Shown piece by piece: positions 23,786-34,627 of a stretch of DNA of 64,000 nucleotides. Each line of letters begins with the position of its first letter. Position 1 is the stretch's first letter. This DNA comes from Margaritispora aquatica. Its lineage: Eukaryota; Ascomycota; Leotiomycetes; Helotiales; Discinellaceae. The translations under genes were made by a program, and so were the position numbers. The stretch lies in the NCBI GenBank assembly GCA_007644065.1, contig VJWN01000009.1:310001-374000 (forward strand), written 5' to 3'. A model generated the notes under the pieces. The model made no database searches and was not told where the DNA came from. It saw only the letters and a program-made list of their open reading frames with translations.

Positions 23786-24980
23786 CTACCTACCTACTGA
23801 TCCTACATACCAAGACACGAGAAGCCAACACCGTGTAGACGCCCGCATAATGACGAGGCTGCGTCGGTCGGTGGATAATAAGATCTTACAAGACATCCAT
23901 GCATCACATCCATATCAGCTGGGCAACCATCTTCCATCTTTCCATCTTTCCATTTCTATTCCCATTTCGATTCCCATTCTTTAACCTTTTCGGGGCGTTT
24001 ACTCAAAGTATGCTCTGGGTATTTCCAGGAAAGCCCTTGTCTTACCTGATCCTGATCTCCTCCAACTTGAAGTGGATGCACTTACCAAGAGATTCCTGAT
24101 TCCTTATTCCTTATTCCTTATTCCATTCCCTATTACTTATCACTTATAGAGGGCTGATGTAAGCATGAGGTAGTAGGTATTCTTATAGTAAGATCTTACC
24201 TTCCACCATCCATCTATCCATCTATCCATCTATCCATCTATCCACCTTCCACTCTTCCACATACAATACTTTACTTCATTCAGCCAAGGCAAGTCAAGTG
24301 CTTACTTTGCCGAGGGGATTGTCGTCTTGTTTTCTTCCTTTTCTTCCTTTTCTTCCTTTTCTTCCTTCGTATCTCTCAGCAGCTCTCGACCCTCGTTTCG
24401 TCCGTCCCAATCACTCCCACGCGCACTCCTCAAGTACTCCATCCAGCACTGTACTCACTCATCCGAAATCTGAAGTTTCGACGTGCACGTTTCGAGGTTC
24501 AAGTTTCAAAGAAAGAATATACCACAAAACACACGGCACACGGCCCTCGCTCGCCCTATCGAAGGACTGGGACGTTTCCAACCTCGCATCTGTGCGGAGA
24601 GAGGCTGGTCGATCGGACATCACACTTACTTTATCTTTACCTTCGCATCCGTCCACTTGTTGTTTGGTTCTGGACCTTTGGTGGTATTTTCTATTGATAC
24701 CAGCGCAAATGGTTAGGAAGTGAGGTGTATCATCAGACTTTCCGTTGTCTATGAGTGAGTACGACTACTCTCAGGCTGGACCTAGCTGGCGCTTATATCA
24801 ACTCGGCTCAACTCAACCTTGACGTCAACGATCTTATATACCGAATTGACAGAGTATTACCAGCAAATTCGACTCGGCAATTGGACTTTTTGAGTTCAAT
24901 ATTTTGCGACGACTCATCTCATCTCATCTCATCTCATCACCCCGCAATCAATCGCATCTTATCTTATCTTTTAACCCACC

Positions 24981-25613
24981 ATGGCACCTTTCATCATCGC
25001 TCTTCGGCAAGCACCATACCTACTCACAACGCAAACCATCATCCTACCAACAACAACATATACAACGACCTATCTCCAAACCGCCGCTGCAACCACAACA
25101 CCCACCTATGCGCCCACAAATCAAAATCCAACCATCACCCTCGCTCCCACCCCCGTTTCCTCCGGCCCCTCGAGCGCCGTGGTGGGCGGTGCAATCATCG
25201 GCACCGTACTCGCGCTTCTCATCCTCGCCGTGTGGTGGTGCTACTGCGGGTGCTATCTCAACTGCTTCGGGGTAGTGTGCATGCGACGACGCAAACCACA
25301 GTGGGGATTCGGGTCGTCGTCTTCATCGTCGTCCTACTCGTCGTCGTCGTATTCGGGGAGCTCGGGTACGGAGAGGGTGAGGGTGAGGGTTGATCGACGA
25401 AGTAGCGGAGGAGGAGTGCAGGTCCCGAGACGGGTGGTGATGAGGGAGAGGGATAGGGTCAGAGTGAGGAGGGGCAGTTTGGGGAGTGAGAGTGTCAGTT
25501 CGGGGGCGGGGGCGAGTCGCAGGAGTGGGAGTCGGGTTGTGTTTGAGACGAGGAGGAGTAGTAGTGGGAGGCGGAAAGAGCCGCTTTTCCCGTGGTTTTC
25601 TCCGGGTCGGTGA
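24981..25613 (+). CDS. single-pass membrane protein with Thr-rich ectodomain, 210 aa
   Basis: Single exon; the start is in a strong context (CCCACCATGG). Residues ~10-65 are Thr/Pro/Ser-rich and potentially O-glycosylated. One transmembrane segment (AVVGGAIIGTVLALLILAVWW, about 66-86) is followed by a Cys-rich juxtamembrane stretch (CYCGCYLNCFGVVC). The rest is a Ser-rich then Arg-rich cytoplasmic tail with several RRxS sites. The arrangement recalls fungal Mid2/SKG6-like wall sensors and anchors, but it has no clear N-terminal signal peptide and I would not assign it to that family firmly. Confidence 0.65.
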   Translation: MAPFIIALRQAPYLLTTQTIILPTTTYTTTYLQTAAATTTPTYAPTNQNPTITLAPTPVSSGPSSAVVGGAIIGTVLALLILAVWWCYCGCYLNCFGVVCMRRRKPQWGFGSSSSSSSYSSSSYSGSSGTERVRVRVDRRSSGGGVQVPRRVVMRERDRVRVRRGSLGSESVSSGAGASRRSGSRVVFETRRSSSGRRKEPLFPWFSPGR

Positions 25614-26387
25614 GTGAGTGAGTGATTGATTGAAGGAGTGGTTGATGTGAAGACAAGAGGGGTGTTCATAGTTTAGAGTGAGAGGGGGGGGTTTGCTTTG
25701 GCGCTGGTTTCGGTGTTGGGAGGCAAGTTCAGAGGGTGGTTGACATGATGTGGTGTTGGTTCATTGAATTCACGAATTCATGAAGGGATAACTGATGATG
25801 CGATGTTTCGTTATACGACGAATGGGGGAACGATAAGAGGACAGTGATTGAGAAATCGAGGCAGGGAGAAAGAGAAATAGTGGAGAGATGGAGGTGTACA
25901 GGATGGATGGATTGATTGATTGACGGATGCATAATACCCTTGTTTAGCTTTTACTTTGCGATTGCTTTTACTTTATATCGATTCCCAACTCTGCATTATA
26001 TCTTCATCTACATCACCTCTTCATTTTGCTTCAAGTGTATCTTCTGTTAAGTTGTGATACTTTTCTTCTTGTCAATTCTCGTCAAGGTAGAACACCAAGT
26101 ATATCACATGTATGTCACATGCCCCAATCTAGACAAGGCGTATCAATCGAGGGAATGCTAAGGACTAGCTTCTACACCAGCACTACTCTAAGGTATTTAT
26201 GAATCACAATCGTCACTGCGTTCCGATTTTCTTTCCTGTATATATTTACAAACACATCACACATTGATACAAATTTGGATTGACGACGAAACGAAGAGGT
26301 TCTCGGTTGCACACTCACAGTACTATATACACTTACCAATAAACAGCACTAACCACCACTAATCTAACACAAGCACAGCACCACAAG
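25614..26387. other. intergenic
   Basis: No gene seen. AT-rich with TATATAT near 26237, the possible promoter of the following paralog. Confidence 0.6.
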
Positions 26388-27405
26388 ATGTCTATATCTA
26401 CCGACACTCCCAGTTCATCCACAACCACATCTACATCCACATTCCCAACCAGCAAACAACTTACCTTCCTACCACCGCGAACCAAGCACCTCCGCACTCT
26501 CCCCAGCACCCTCAAGCTACCCCCCTCCCTCCTCCTCCGCAACACCGAAGGATACGTAACACTCCACCCCCTAAGTCCCAAATACGCCGCAATCAAGCAC
26601 CACTTCCCCTCCCTCCTCAACCTCAACTACCAGCATCCATTCATCGTGATTGGGATGCGGTCGCCCCCAGGCCCAGAGGACGACTGGCCAACCTTCATCA
26701 ACGGGATCCCAGTCTACATCAGCGACGTAGCGAACGCGATGCTCATGCCGCGATTGACGGCCGCGCGGGCGCGTTGCGGTGTTTCGCTTCCCAGAGGGGA
26801 GGAGGAGATTGTGCTGAACTGCGCACTAGGCAGGAAAGCCGTGCGGGCGTTCTCTGGGCTCGTGAATGCGGAGGGGATGGGAGGGAGGGAATATCGATCG
26901 CGTGCGCTGGAACGGGGGGTATCTCATGGGTGTGGGACGCCATGCGCCGGAGGAGGGATGGGCAGGGCGGCTGCCGAGGTATGTGAATGGGGTGCCGGTG
27001 CTGTATGCGTGGAAAGAAGAAGAGGGAGAAGGAGAGAGCTGGCGGCAGCCGAAAACGGTGATGATGGATAGAGCGCCGGAACTTGCGGTGTTGCGAGACG
27101 CGGGGGGTGTGAGGGCTGGCGAGACGGTGTTCCTGGCTACGAGTGAGGGCGTGAGGCAGGGCTGTGTGGTGTATACTGAGTGGCGGCTTGGGTCTACTAC
27201 CGACGGACATGGACATGAAGGTGAAGTGCGGATTGGTGGGGTGTCTCATTTCTGTTTCTTTGGGAATAGAGAGGGCGAGGTGTTGGTTGAGATGCGTGCG
27301 CTTCCGGGCATGATTTGGGATGAAGAGAATCGGATCCTGGGACAGGTGAGGTTTCAGGAGAAGGCAGTGTTGAAGTTAGTTTGTTGTTCGAGTTTTGAGG
27401 TTTGA
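26388..27405 (+). pseudogene. shortened, frameshifted paralog of the 13838-15412 protease-like gene
   Basis: The N-terminal half matches the larger gene: QHPFIVIGM, DWPTFINGIPVYI and an LPPSLLL segment correspond to HYPFLVVGV, PWPTFLGELPLWL and LPMSLL. Around 26868-26895, in a G-rich run, the frame must shift by one base; the matching continuation (NIDRVRWNGGYL, corresponding to GIDRIQWTGLQF) is in the next frame to the stop at 27405. About 140 residues that carry the His and Asp region in the larger gene are missing here, and its GGCCGG segment is ALPG in this copy, although HFCFFGN and ILGQVRFQE remain. So this copy could not be an active protease even if the frame break is a sequencing error. 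A possible donor (GTTAGT, about 27374) near the end leaves the exact C-terminus open. Confidence 0.7.
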
Positions 27406-28040
27406 GCTGCTACTGCTGATGTTTAATAGGACTTGAGTCGCGACAAAGGAGATTTTGTAATCTTACAAATACGTATATACCTATTACTTACAACACAGCG
27501 CGACATGACGAGAGTCTTCTGGTCTAATCTCAGTAGTGGCAGTATACGTTATACAGTTTCAATTGGAATCTTGACTAAACCTAAGTTCCTACGTAGGTGG
27601 ACACAATTGGGGTGGGAGACTGTTAAGCTGGCCTCTTTTATCCCTAACACTCTTCGTGTTCCCAGAACAAGACAAAAAGTTTTCTTGAACCTAATTCTAA
27701 CATTCTTGACTACAGATCCTCAAGAATCACACTTGGCAATTTGTTTTCCATATCTCCGTCTAACGACAGCCTTACCATCTTTGGAACCATGAAGTGAAGT
27801 GTCCAACCCTAGCCATAGTTCTCCGTTCTAAACATGATCAATATGCCAAGGTCGCTACACACCACATCTTTAAAGAAACGAAAATTTGCTCTACCTGTCG
27901 TCTCGTTACAGTATTCCTGCACGTTCTCGAAAAGAGGTATTGGCCGTGGGTGGATACGCTTCCTCTTTATCCACAAGATGGCCAAGGCTCACTTCAAAGA
28001 CGAACCACAAAGTGTTTTTACTGATCGAGAGGTTTTTCAT
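27406..28040. other. intergenic between convergent genes
   Basis: No gene recognised; only short open frames without domain features. Confidence 0.55.
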
Positions 28041-29195
28041 CTACAACCCTGTATGTCCAGGCTCGACTCTCTTCAAGTTCCTCAAAATAGTTTCTACATC
28101 CTTTTTTTGCTCGGGTGAAATGTGCATAGGCACAAGCCAATCTCCCGTGTTCACATTCCACTCCTTTGCGAAAATATGAGCGTCCTCCCAAACCTCGCTC
28201 CAACTCTCGACAAATACCTTCCTAGCAAGCACCTGAATCCATGCAAAACACGCAAAGTACGCAACAAAATTCGTGAGGTATTCCGTCATCGCTTCTCGGA
28301 TTCGCAGGTACTCGTCCGGATCGTTTCGCGTCTCCAGATCACAAATGAAATCAAAAGCAAATCCGTCTCCCAGAGGGTGAAGCAGCCACATGAGCCACTG
28401 GAAGCCTGTATGTGGTTTTGGTTCCAGCCTCTGGGGCCAGTTAAGAAGGTCTCTAAACGCATAGATTTGCTCTTCGGATGAGAGGCCCACTGCATTGTCG
28501 AAATGCCCTTCTGCGATTACACCACTACCGCGCCGTCAGTAGCACACACAGCCATGCCTTGGCTCTCGGGAGTGACATCACCTAACCCAGATCTTCACCT
28601 TGCGCGTGAATTCGTGCAGGCTACACATGTAACATCGACTTATGTTCCGACCATAGTCCATGGCTTTCTTGCTTGGATTTCTGCTGTTCGTAGTCAAGCA
28701 CAGTGGGAGACACCTCCATCGGTTCATTTCATGGCCATTGGGGTTGCAGAAATGCAACGCAAGAAACAAGTATTCTCTCTGTGATTGCGTTGTCGAAACA
28801 TCCGAATCGATACCCGTTTGTGTCAGTCTGACGTGCCATGGCTCATCGTGTGCCGCACAGTGGTTTCTTTGCAGTTGCTGAGATAATCTCTCGTATGGGA
28901 TTCGGTTCCCCTGGAGTTTTTGAAACAGAAGAACGGATTTAGGCAAACGGCGAGTGTCCAATTGAAGCTTGATGGTATTGAGCTGCTCGAGAGTTTCTGT
29001 ACTTGTTTCAGCCTTCCCATCGCCTGTCGTCGTGAGTTTGTAAATACACACTGATAGTAGTTTCGGGCAGACGGTTAAACTTATGTTGCTTAGGAGCCTC
29101 CGCCATTGGATTACCAAAAGCTTTTTCTGGCAACAGCAATTGAGCTCAGAAGCTAGGATGATGCTGCTAAGATATTCTTCGGCTAAAAGCTGTTG
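28041..29195 (-). CDS. hypothetical protein, 5' end unresolved
   Basis: Two minus-strand exons, 29195-28582 and 28524-28041, join across a 57-bp GT-AG intron whose phase fits. The donor GTGATG lies just before the first frame's stop, and the acceptor follows a CTGAC branch motif. Upstream, the frame is open from a possible acceptor (CTTAG) at 29196, so a first exon with the ATG is missing from the model. I do not know the family. Visible features are an LLAEEYLSSIILASEL helix, an HFCNPNGHE segment, CYMCSLHEF, a central YAFRDLLNWP, and an aromatic helix (NFVAYFACFAWIQVLARKVF). Absence of stops over about 365 codons and good splice sites argue for a real gene. The frames on the other strand have no comparable signal. 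Confidence 0.55.
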
Positions 29196-29868
29196 CTAAG
29201 CGATGTAGAATCCGCAAAGGTAGAGAGAATGATGAGGCGAAAGCAACTAAGCTCAGAATTAAAAACTTTTAAAGTCTTTGAGATCAATGTATTGAGGAAA
29301 GAAAGCATTAGATCACTTGTTCACAGTCCAATCTAGATTTGAAAGCGGAAGGCTCAATCGATGAGCTTGAACCAGCTCCTGATGATATGCTTCGAGTAGA
29401 TACAACTGAAAATACAATATATTGGCTTACCATCTCTACCCTCAGATGCTGTTCAACCCGCTTTTATTACATCGAGGTCAATACCAAAAATAACACTCTC
29501 CTTTTAATGGCAACGCGATTTAAGCGACGTTTCATCACATGACTAAGAAATCACTCTACATCATGCCTCTCTTCTAAACCCGAATTTGACATCAAGGTTT
29601 AGAGAAGATCTACCATTCTACAACGGATAGGTGTTTTCTTCGTCGGATTTATGGCACTTGCCAAGCATTAGCGATAGTACGTTCATTAAGGAAATCATCC
29701 AGCAACGGAAGTACGATGTACTTCGACCAAGAATTGCAAGTCCGTACCTGCAAATCCAGAAAATCTCGTCAAAAAAAGCTATCAATTAAGTCATTCTACA
29801 TTATCTCGAGACCCTTTACACTCAGATCATTCCGCATTATAAACTATTCATACACACATCACAAAGGC
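29196..29868. other. intergenic
   Basis: Probably holds the unrecognised first exon and promoter of the minus-strand gene to the left, and the 3' end of the sugar transporter. No other gene seen. Confidence 0.5.
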
Positions 29869-31709
29869 TCAATAGATTTCGTTGGTCCCTTTCTCGCCAG
29901 TCTCGTGGGTTTCAGTATGCCTCGCAACATCATCTGCCAATTTATCCTGAATGACAACGCCATCAAGGATGGCAGCCGTTTGTTCGAGGGAAACATTCCC
30001 AGTCTCCACGAACAAAAAGTACACGACGAGCAACTCGACCGCGAGCCAGATGTCGTAGAAGATGTAATCTGCAGAATTAGCGTGATGCGAAACGGTTGAT
30101 AGGAGAGGGATCTTCTTACATTTCCAGCCAATGCTGTCCAATGCTACGGGATTCGCGTACTGGTTGAAAATCAGTGCGCAAGCGACAAACAAGTTGTACA
30201 GGACAAGTCCCTATGGCTAAGTCAGCTGGGTTCAGAAAATTTGGCTACTTTCGTACCTTTGCTCTGAGGTGATATGGAAGGATCTCAATGACATAGGTCA
30301 CTTGAAGTGGGTTCCATCCAATGTTGTACGCCAAGCTGTACACGAAGACCATAGCGAGAACACCTTTGGCGACACCTTTGGAACCGTCACCTGAAAGATT
30401 CGTCGATTTCTCGTATGTTGCCTCGAGTGCCGTCCAGACTGATTTGTTAGCAAATATTGGTGACAGGCAGAATCTGCTTACCAATAAATGTGAGCAACAT
30501 AGCGAATGTCGACGCCAGAAACAGAGTTCGGCGACCAAATTTGTTGACCAACAAGGCAAAGAACACACTTGTTACTAGACCCCAGATTTGAAGGATGCCG
30601 TTGATCAGAGTTTGCGTGCTTTGGGCTGTGTATCCGATGGAGTTCAAGACTAACGTCAGGTAATATGACGTTAGACCATTTCCGCTCCATTGCGAGAAGA
30701 AGCCAACTGCGAGGATGATACAGAATCGATGTCTGTTTCCCTTCGTCTTAAAGAAAGCGAGGAATGAAGTGCTTTCAGAGATTTCGCGATCAATTTCCAA
30801 AGCCCTGTTGATCTCCTCCATCTCCAAAGCTACTACCGGATCGGCTGCATCGCCATTGGCATGGTACTTGGTGATGATCTCTCTTGCTTTGTCCTGCTTT
30901 CCCTTCGAAATGTGCCATCTAGGGGAGTCGGCAAGGAAGTAGCATGACAGAATTTGGATGATACTAGCGAGTGCTTGGAGAATAGATGGGATTCTCCAGG
31001 CCCAATTGTTCCCAATTCTGAAAGTTCCATAAGTCGTCCATGCGGCGACAATCGAACCAGTATTCCAGAGCGCATTATACACACTGACTTGCTGGGCACG
31101 CTGAGTAGGATATGCGAGTTCGAGAATCAGGAGAGGCGCTGCAGTAATGTTGAAAGCCAATCCGAATCCAATGACACCGCGAGCTGCGATGAACATTCCA
31201 GCTATCAAAAATAAGCATGGATGTTCCTAGAATCTTATAATGACAACTTACTGTTCTGGGCTGCTCCTTGTAGAGCAGTTCCGATCAAGATGAAGGAAGC
31301 ACCAAGAGCAAGGATGGCAACTCGACCAAACCTGTCGCACGCAGCTGCGCAGAAAGGAAGAGCAACAAGCTGTCCGATGTTCTGGATGGCGTTCAGGCTA
31401 GAACAAATCAATCTATGAGTTTCGACAACGCATCGGTTTACTCACATTCCCAAAGTGTTTGCATCTGGATTATTGAAGTATGCCTTCCAAGTGTCCAACG
31501 ACTGCAAGCCGTCTTAAAAAGTTAGCACAATCATTCGTTGCTCGAAATATAAACTCACTCATCATGGAACCATCATATCCAGTAGCATAACTGGAAATCT
31601 GAGAGACAACCAACATCAAGTTTAACACAACAAGACCTTTGTTGCGGAAACCAGTGTCTCTGCCGGCCATGGCCTGCTCCATGGTGACTGGATTCGTGCG
31701 GATCGACAT
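29869..31709 (-). CDS. MFS sugar transporter (lactose-permease-like), 518 aa
   Basis: Seven exons: 31709-31559, 31512-31446, 31397-31252, 31201-30482, 30438-30257, 30210-30120 and 30068-29869. All introns are GT-AG and 43-51 bp. About twelve transmembrane segments. Sugar-porter motifs: GYDGSMM in TM1, CDRFGR after TM2, ARGVIGFG in TM4, LADSPRWH before the central loop (PESPR type), NKFGRRT after TM8 and VETGNVSLEQ near the C-terminus (PETKG-like). It imports a sugar across the plasma membrane by proton symport if it behaves like its family. The fungal members with the NGLQSLDTW segment after TM1 are often annotated as lactose or hexose permeases, so the exact substrate is uncertain. The last intron is 51 bp and can be read through in frame, so naive models will include extra residues. 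Confidence 0.9.
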
Positions 31710-32494
31710 TGCAAGTTGTATAGGAGAGTGTCGAGCGAGGGGGTTAGTTCAACATGGTGGACGAGCAGTCCTGCTGTGTACCTATATATCACATAACTAC
31801 TTGAGATAAACAATCACGAGTCAAGATTCCCACCGAGGTGGATTTTGGACTCTCGACTGACCCGCTTGTTGGGAAGTGAATTCTGGGGTTAAGATCCATG
31901 TTGTGCACACATCTGCACGAGTGCTCAGTGACATTCCAGTTACTGCATGATCTTATCACGGTGAAATCCGCACTGCTGAGTGGTTGACACTCTGTGAAAT
32001 CTCCTGATTAGCATCCTGACATTTGGGATCATTGGACAATGGATCGAGTAGATACGGTTGGAAGCGAAGAGTGGGAGGATGAGAAAGGGATGTCTGTGTG
32101 AAAACCCCCGACAACTTCACCGAAACACCGGAATTACCATAAAAATCGCCGGTCCTTGGGTCCGGGAAACCAGGAGCATGAGGCCGAACAAGATGGGGAA
32201 AACTTGGCAAAGACCGTCCTGAGATCAAAGCATATTGCACCTCAAGGGTGCCACGTGATGTCTACCCCTTTTGGTGATAGTACCGCTAAACTCCCTGGGG
32301 AAACGAATATCAGAGTCAATTTCGGTCTCTTGGAAGTGTTGGGTGGATTCCCGGTTGTTGTGACATAGCCATCCCATTAATGATTTCTGGGCCGATCAAC
32401 AACATGACAACGTACTCTGACAATATCAGGTATAAGAAGACATGGAGACTTCGTGGGAGTTTCCATCCTCCTCACCAGCTTCAATCCCCTCAAG
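31710..32494. promoter_or_regulatory. divergent promoter region
   Basis: Gap between the sugar transporter (minus) and the secreted glycoprotein (plus). A TATATA on the minus strand at about 31783-31789 lies ~75 bases from the transporter ATG. A TATAAG at 32431-32436 lies ~60 bases from the glycoprotein ATG. No gene seen. Confidence 0.5.
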
Positions 32495-34403
32495 ATGCGT
32501 CTTCAAATTCTTGGACAGTTTGCTTTGGCAACACTCGCTACTTCTGCAGTAGTGAGGAAACATGACGGGCATTCGACAAAGGCAAAGCTTTCGGCTTGTG
32601 AGATCCCTCGTTTTCACTATCGCATGAGCCAAAGAAACTGACCTCATACAGCGGCTCAAAGTTTGTTCGACTACTCCATGTCCATCAGTGACCCTAGATT
32701 TGATGAGTCCTACAAGTATATCATATACCCGGATACAGGACCATGGAGTGTCCGTTTCACAGCGTGGTATATTGCTGGTCTCCTGCACCGCAACCAGGGG
32801 TCTGATTTGGAAAATGCAAAGGCTGCTTTAGCTGCTGTGTAAGTCCAGTTCTTTGATATATGTAAGCACTACTGACACAGCTTAGAATTGCAAATCAACA
32901 AACTGATGATTATGATTCGGTTTGGTATGGCACCTGGAAGCTCTCGCCTGATGGTATGTCCATTATGTTCATGACAAATTTCATGCTAACACTCATCAGA
33001 ACCAACTCCAACACCAGACTCGGATCTATATCCCCCGTCAATCTATGTAAGCATGCCAACCTCCTTTTTGGTCCCAACTAATGCAAATAGAACACATATG
33101 ATCCTAATTGGCGCGAGTTTATCGGAAGTCAGCTGGTTCAAATCGTCGAGGAGTTTTCAGATCTCATTGGCGAAGATCTCGTTGCTCAAATCATCAAGGC
33201 CATGGAGATCCAAGCTGTGGGAGCAATGAGACGTGATGGAACCGAGGGTGACAACTTGGTTACAGCATACACGAACCCAGCAGTCATGCGAGCTTTGACA
33301 GTTGGCTGGTGCGTTTTCCAACCTTGATTCCTTTTACAACGCGTCGAAATGCATGCTAATATTTCATCAGGGTTGGAGCAAAGACAGGCAACCAAACTCT
33401 CATTGACTATGCCAACACACAAGGCAACGAGATCACAGCACTATTCAAGAAAGGCTCAAACGTCTTCTCTGAGTACAATGCCCTGACTTATTACGGAGAG
33501 GATATCTGGGCCTTGGCAGCGAACCTGAAATACGGTCCTGCCAACGCTACCATGACTCTCAACTCGCCATTCCTGATGACCGCATTATGGGAGGATATTG
33601 CAACCCACTACAACGCGTACCTCGGAAACATGGTTGGACCATACGACCGAGCAAATAGCCGAGACCTCACAACACACAGCGCGGTTTTGCCCCTTTGGTT
33701 TTGGGGAATACTCGGCTATGAAAAGGCTCCTGAGCCAAACAAGCTTGAACTCGATCTCTTGTACGATGCTGCTCAAGGTGCTGCTTTCGCACTCACCATT
33801 TCCACTGTCGAGAAGTACATCTCAAAAACGACACTGAAAGCACTTCAGACCCCACCCACCGCCACTGAAGAGCGCTTCCTGAATGTCACTATCGCGGAGA
33901 GTCTTTACAACGACACCACCCGAACAGCAACCTCATGGATGAGCAAGAGCCTCATGATCGGCGGTCAGGAATTAGCAGAGACCACCGTGCGAGGCCACCA
34001 ATTCGTGCCCGCCATCGCGCACTGGGCTGGTGATGCCTCTCACAAGCCCTTCCCGTACATCTCGTTCTTCAGCTTGTACCCCACAGCAACTACAATCTCC
34101 GCCATTGCTGGGAAGAACAAGTTGACCATCTCGTACCCGAACACAACGCAAGATGGAACTTCTAGCTTCCAGTTCATGCTCAGCAATATCCCACCAAGTT
34201 GGACTTTGGGCGGAAAGGTCATCGATGGCTTCTCCAGTCTGCCCTGTCTGAATGCTACTGTATCTGCACCAGGCCTTGTGGTTCAGCCTACGACATATGG
34301 AAGCAGTATTTATGATCACATGTACTATAACATCACTTATGCGGTGCCTGCGAACTTCACCGGGGTGCCGTCGATCTCGTTTGATCTCGTATATACATGC
34401 TAG
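32495..34403 (+). CDS. secreted conserved fungal glycoprotein of unknown function, 551 aa
   Basis: Exons 32495-32597, 32652-32838, 32886-32953, 33000-33046, 33091-33308 and 33371-34403. An N-terminal signal peptide (MRLQILGQFALATLATSAVV) and about ten N-x-S/T sequons indicate secretion. Residues ~35-350 look all-helical with many aromatics (FTAWYIAGLL, YDSVWYGTW, YYGEDIWALAANLKYGP, VGPYDRANSRDLTTHSAVLPLWFWG), as in alpha/alpha barrel proteins that act on or bind polysaccharides. A beta-rich C-terminal part ends in a conserved-looking VYTC. I recognise the type as a widespread but uncharacterised fungal secreted protein and give no activity. All five introns are 43-62 bp GT-AG. Confidence 0.8.
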
Positions 34404-34627
34404 GGAGGAGGGGAAAAGTGTAATTGATAATGAAAATGTAATGAATGTCTGAGAGGTTAGCATCTCAAGGACTGACTTGAGCCAGATACCTCTTCAGCTC
34501 TAATAAATTCTAGCTCAATTGACAAGTTTCATACCCCGTGACATATTGAGTTTACAGTGCATTGAATGATAACACATGATATGAAGAATACTCCAAGACA
34601 AACACCTAACTCCCAAACTCCAGACTT

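Larger units (their letters stand above)
22300..24980. other. gene-free, microsatellite-dense region
   Basis: No gene recognised in 2.68 kb. It is packed with different simple repeats: GGTA/TACC types near 22385-22450 and 23594-23650, CTTCATCT and CACTCT near 22780-22835, AC runs near 22965, ACAGAC near 23155, a poly-T at 23330-23345, GCGAT near 23540, ACAT near 23752, TTCCTTA near 24093, CTATCCAT near 24207, TTTTCTTCC near 24340 and CTCAT near 24905. Short open frames inside are repeat products. The last few hundred bases are presumably the leader of the next gene. Confidence 0.75.

Noticed and set aside
24298..24723. 141-codon open frame with LPFLPFLPF repeats
   Set aside because: Translation of a TTTTCTTCC microsatellite; no domain.
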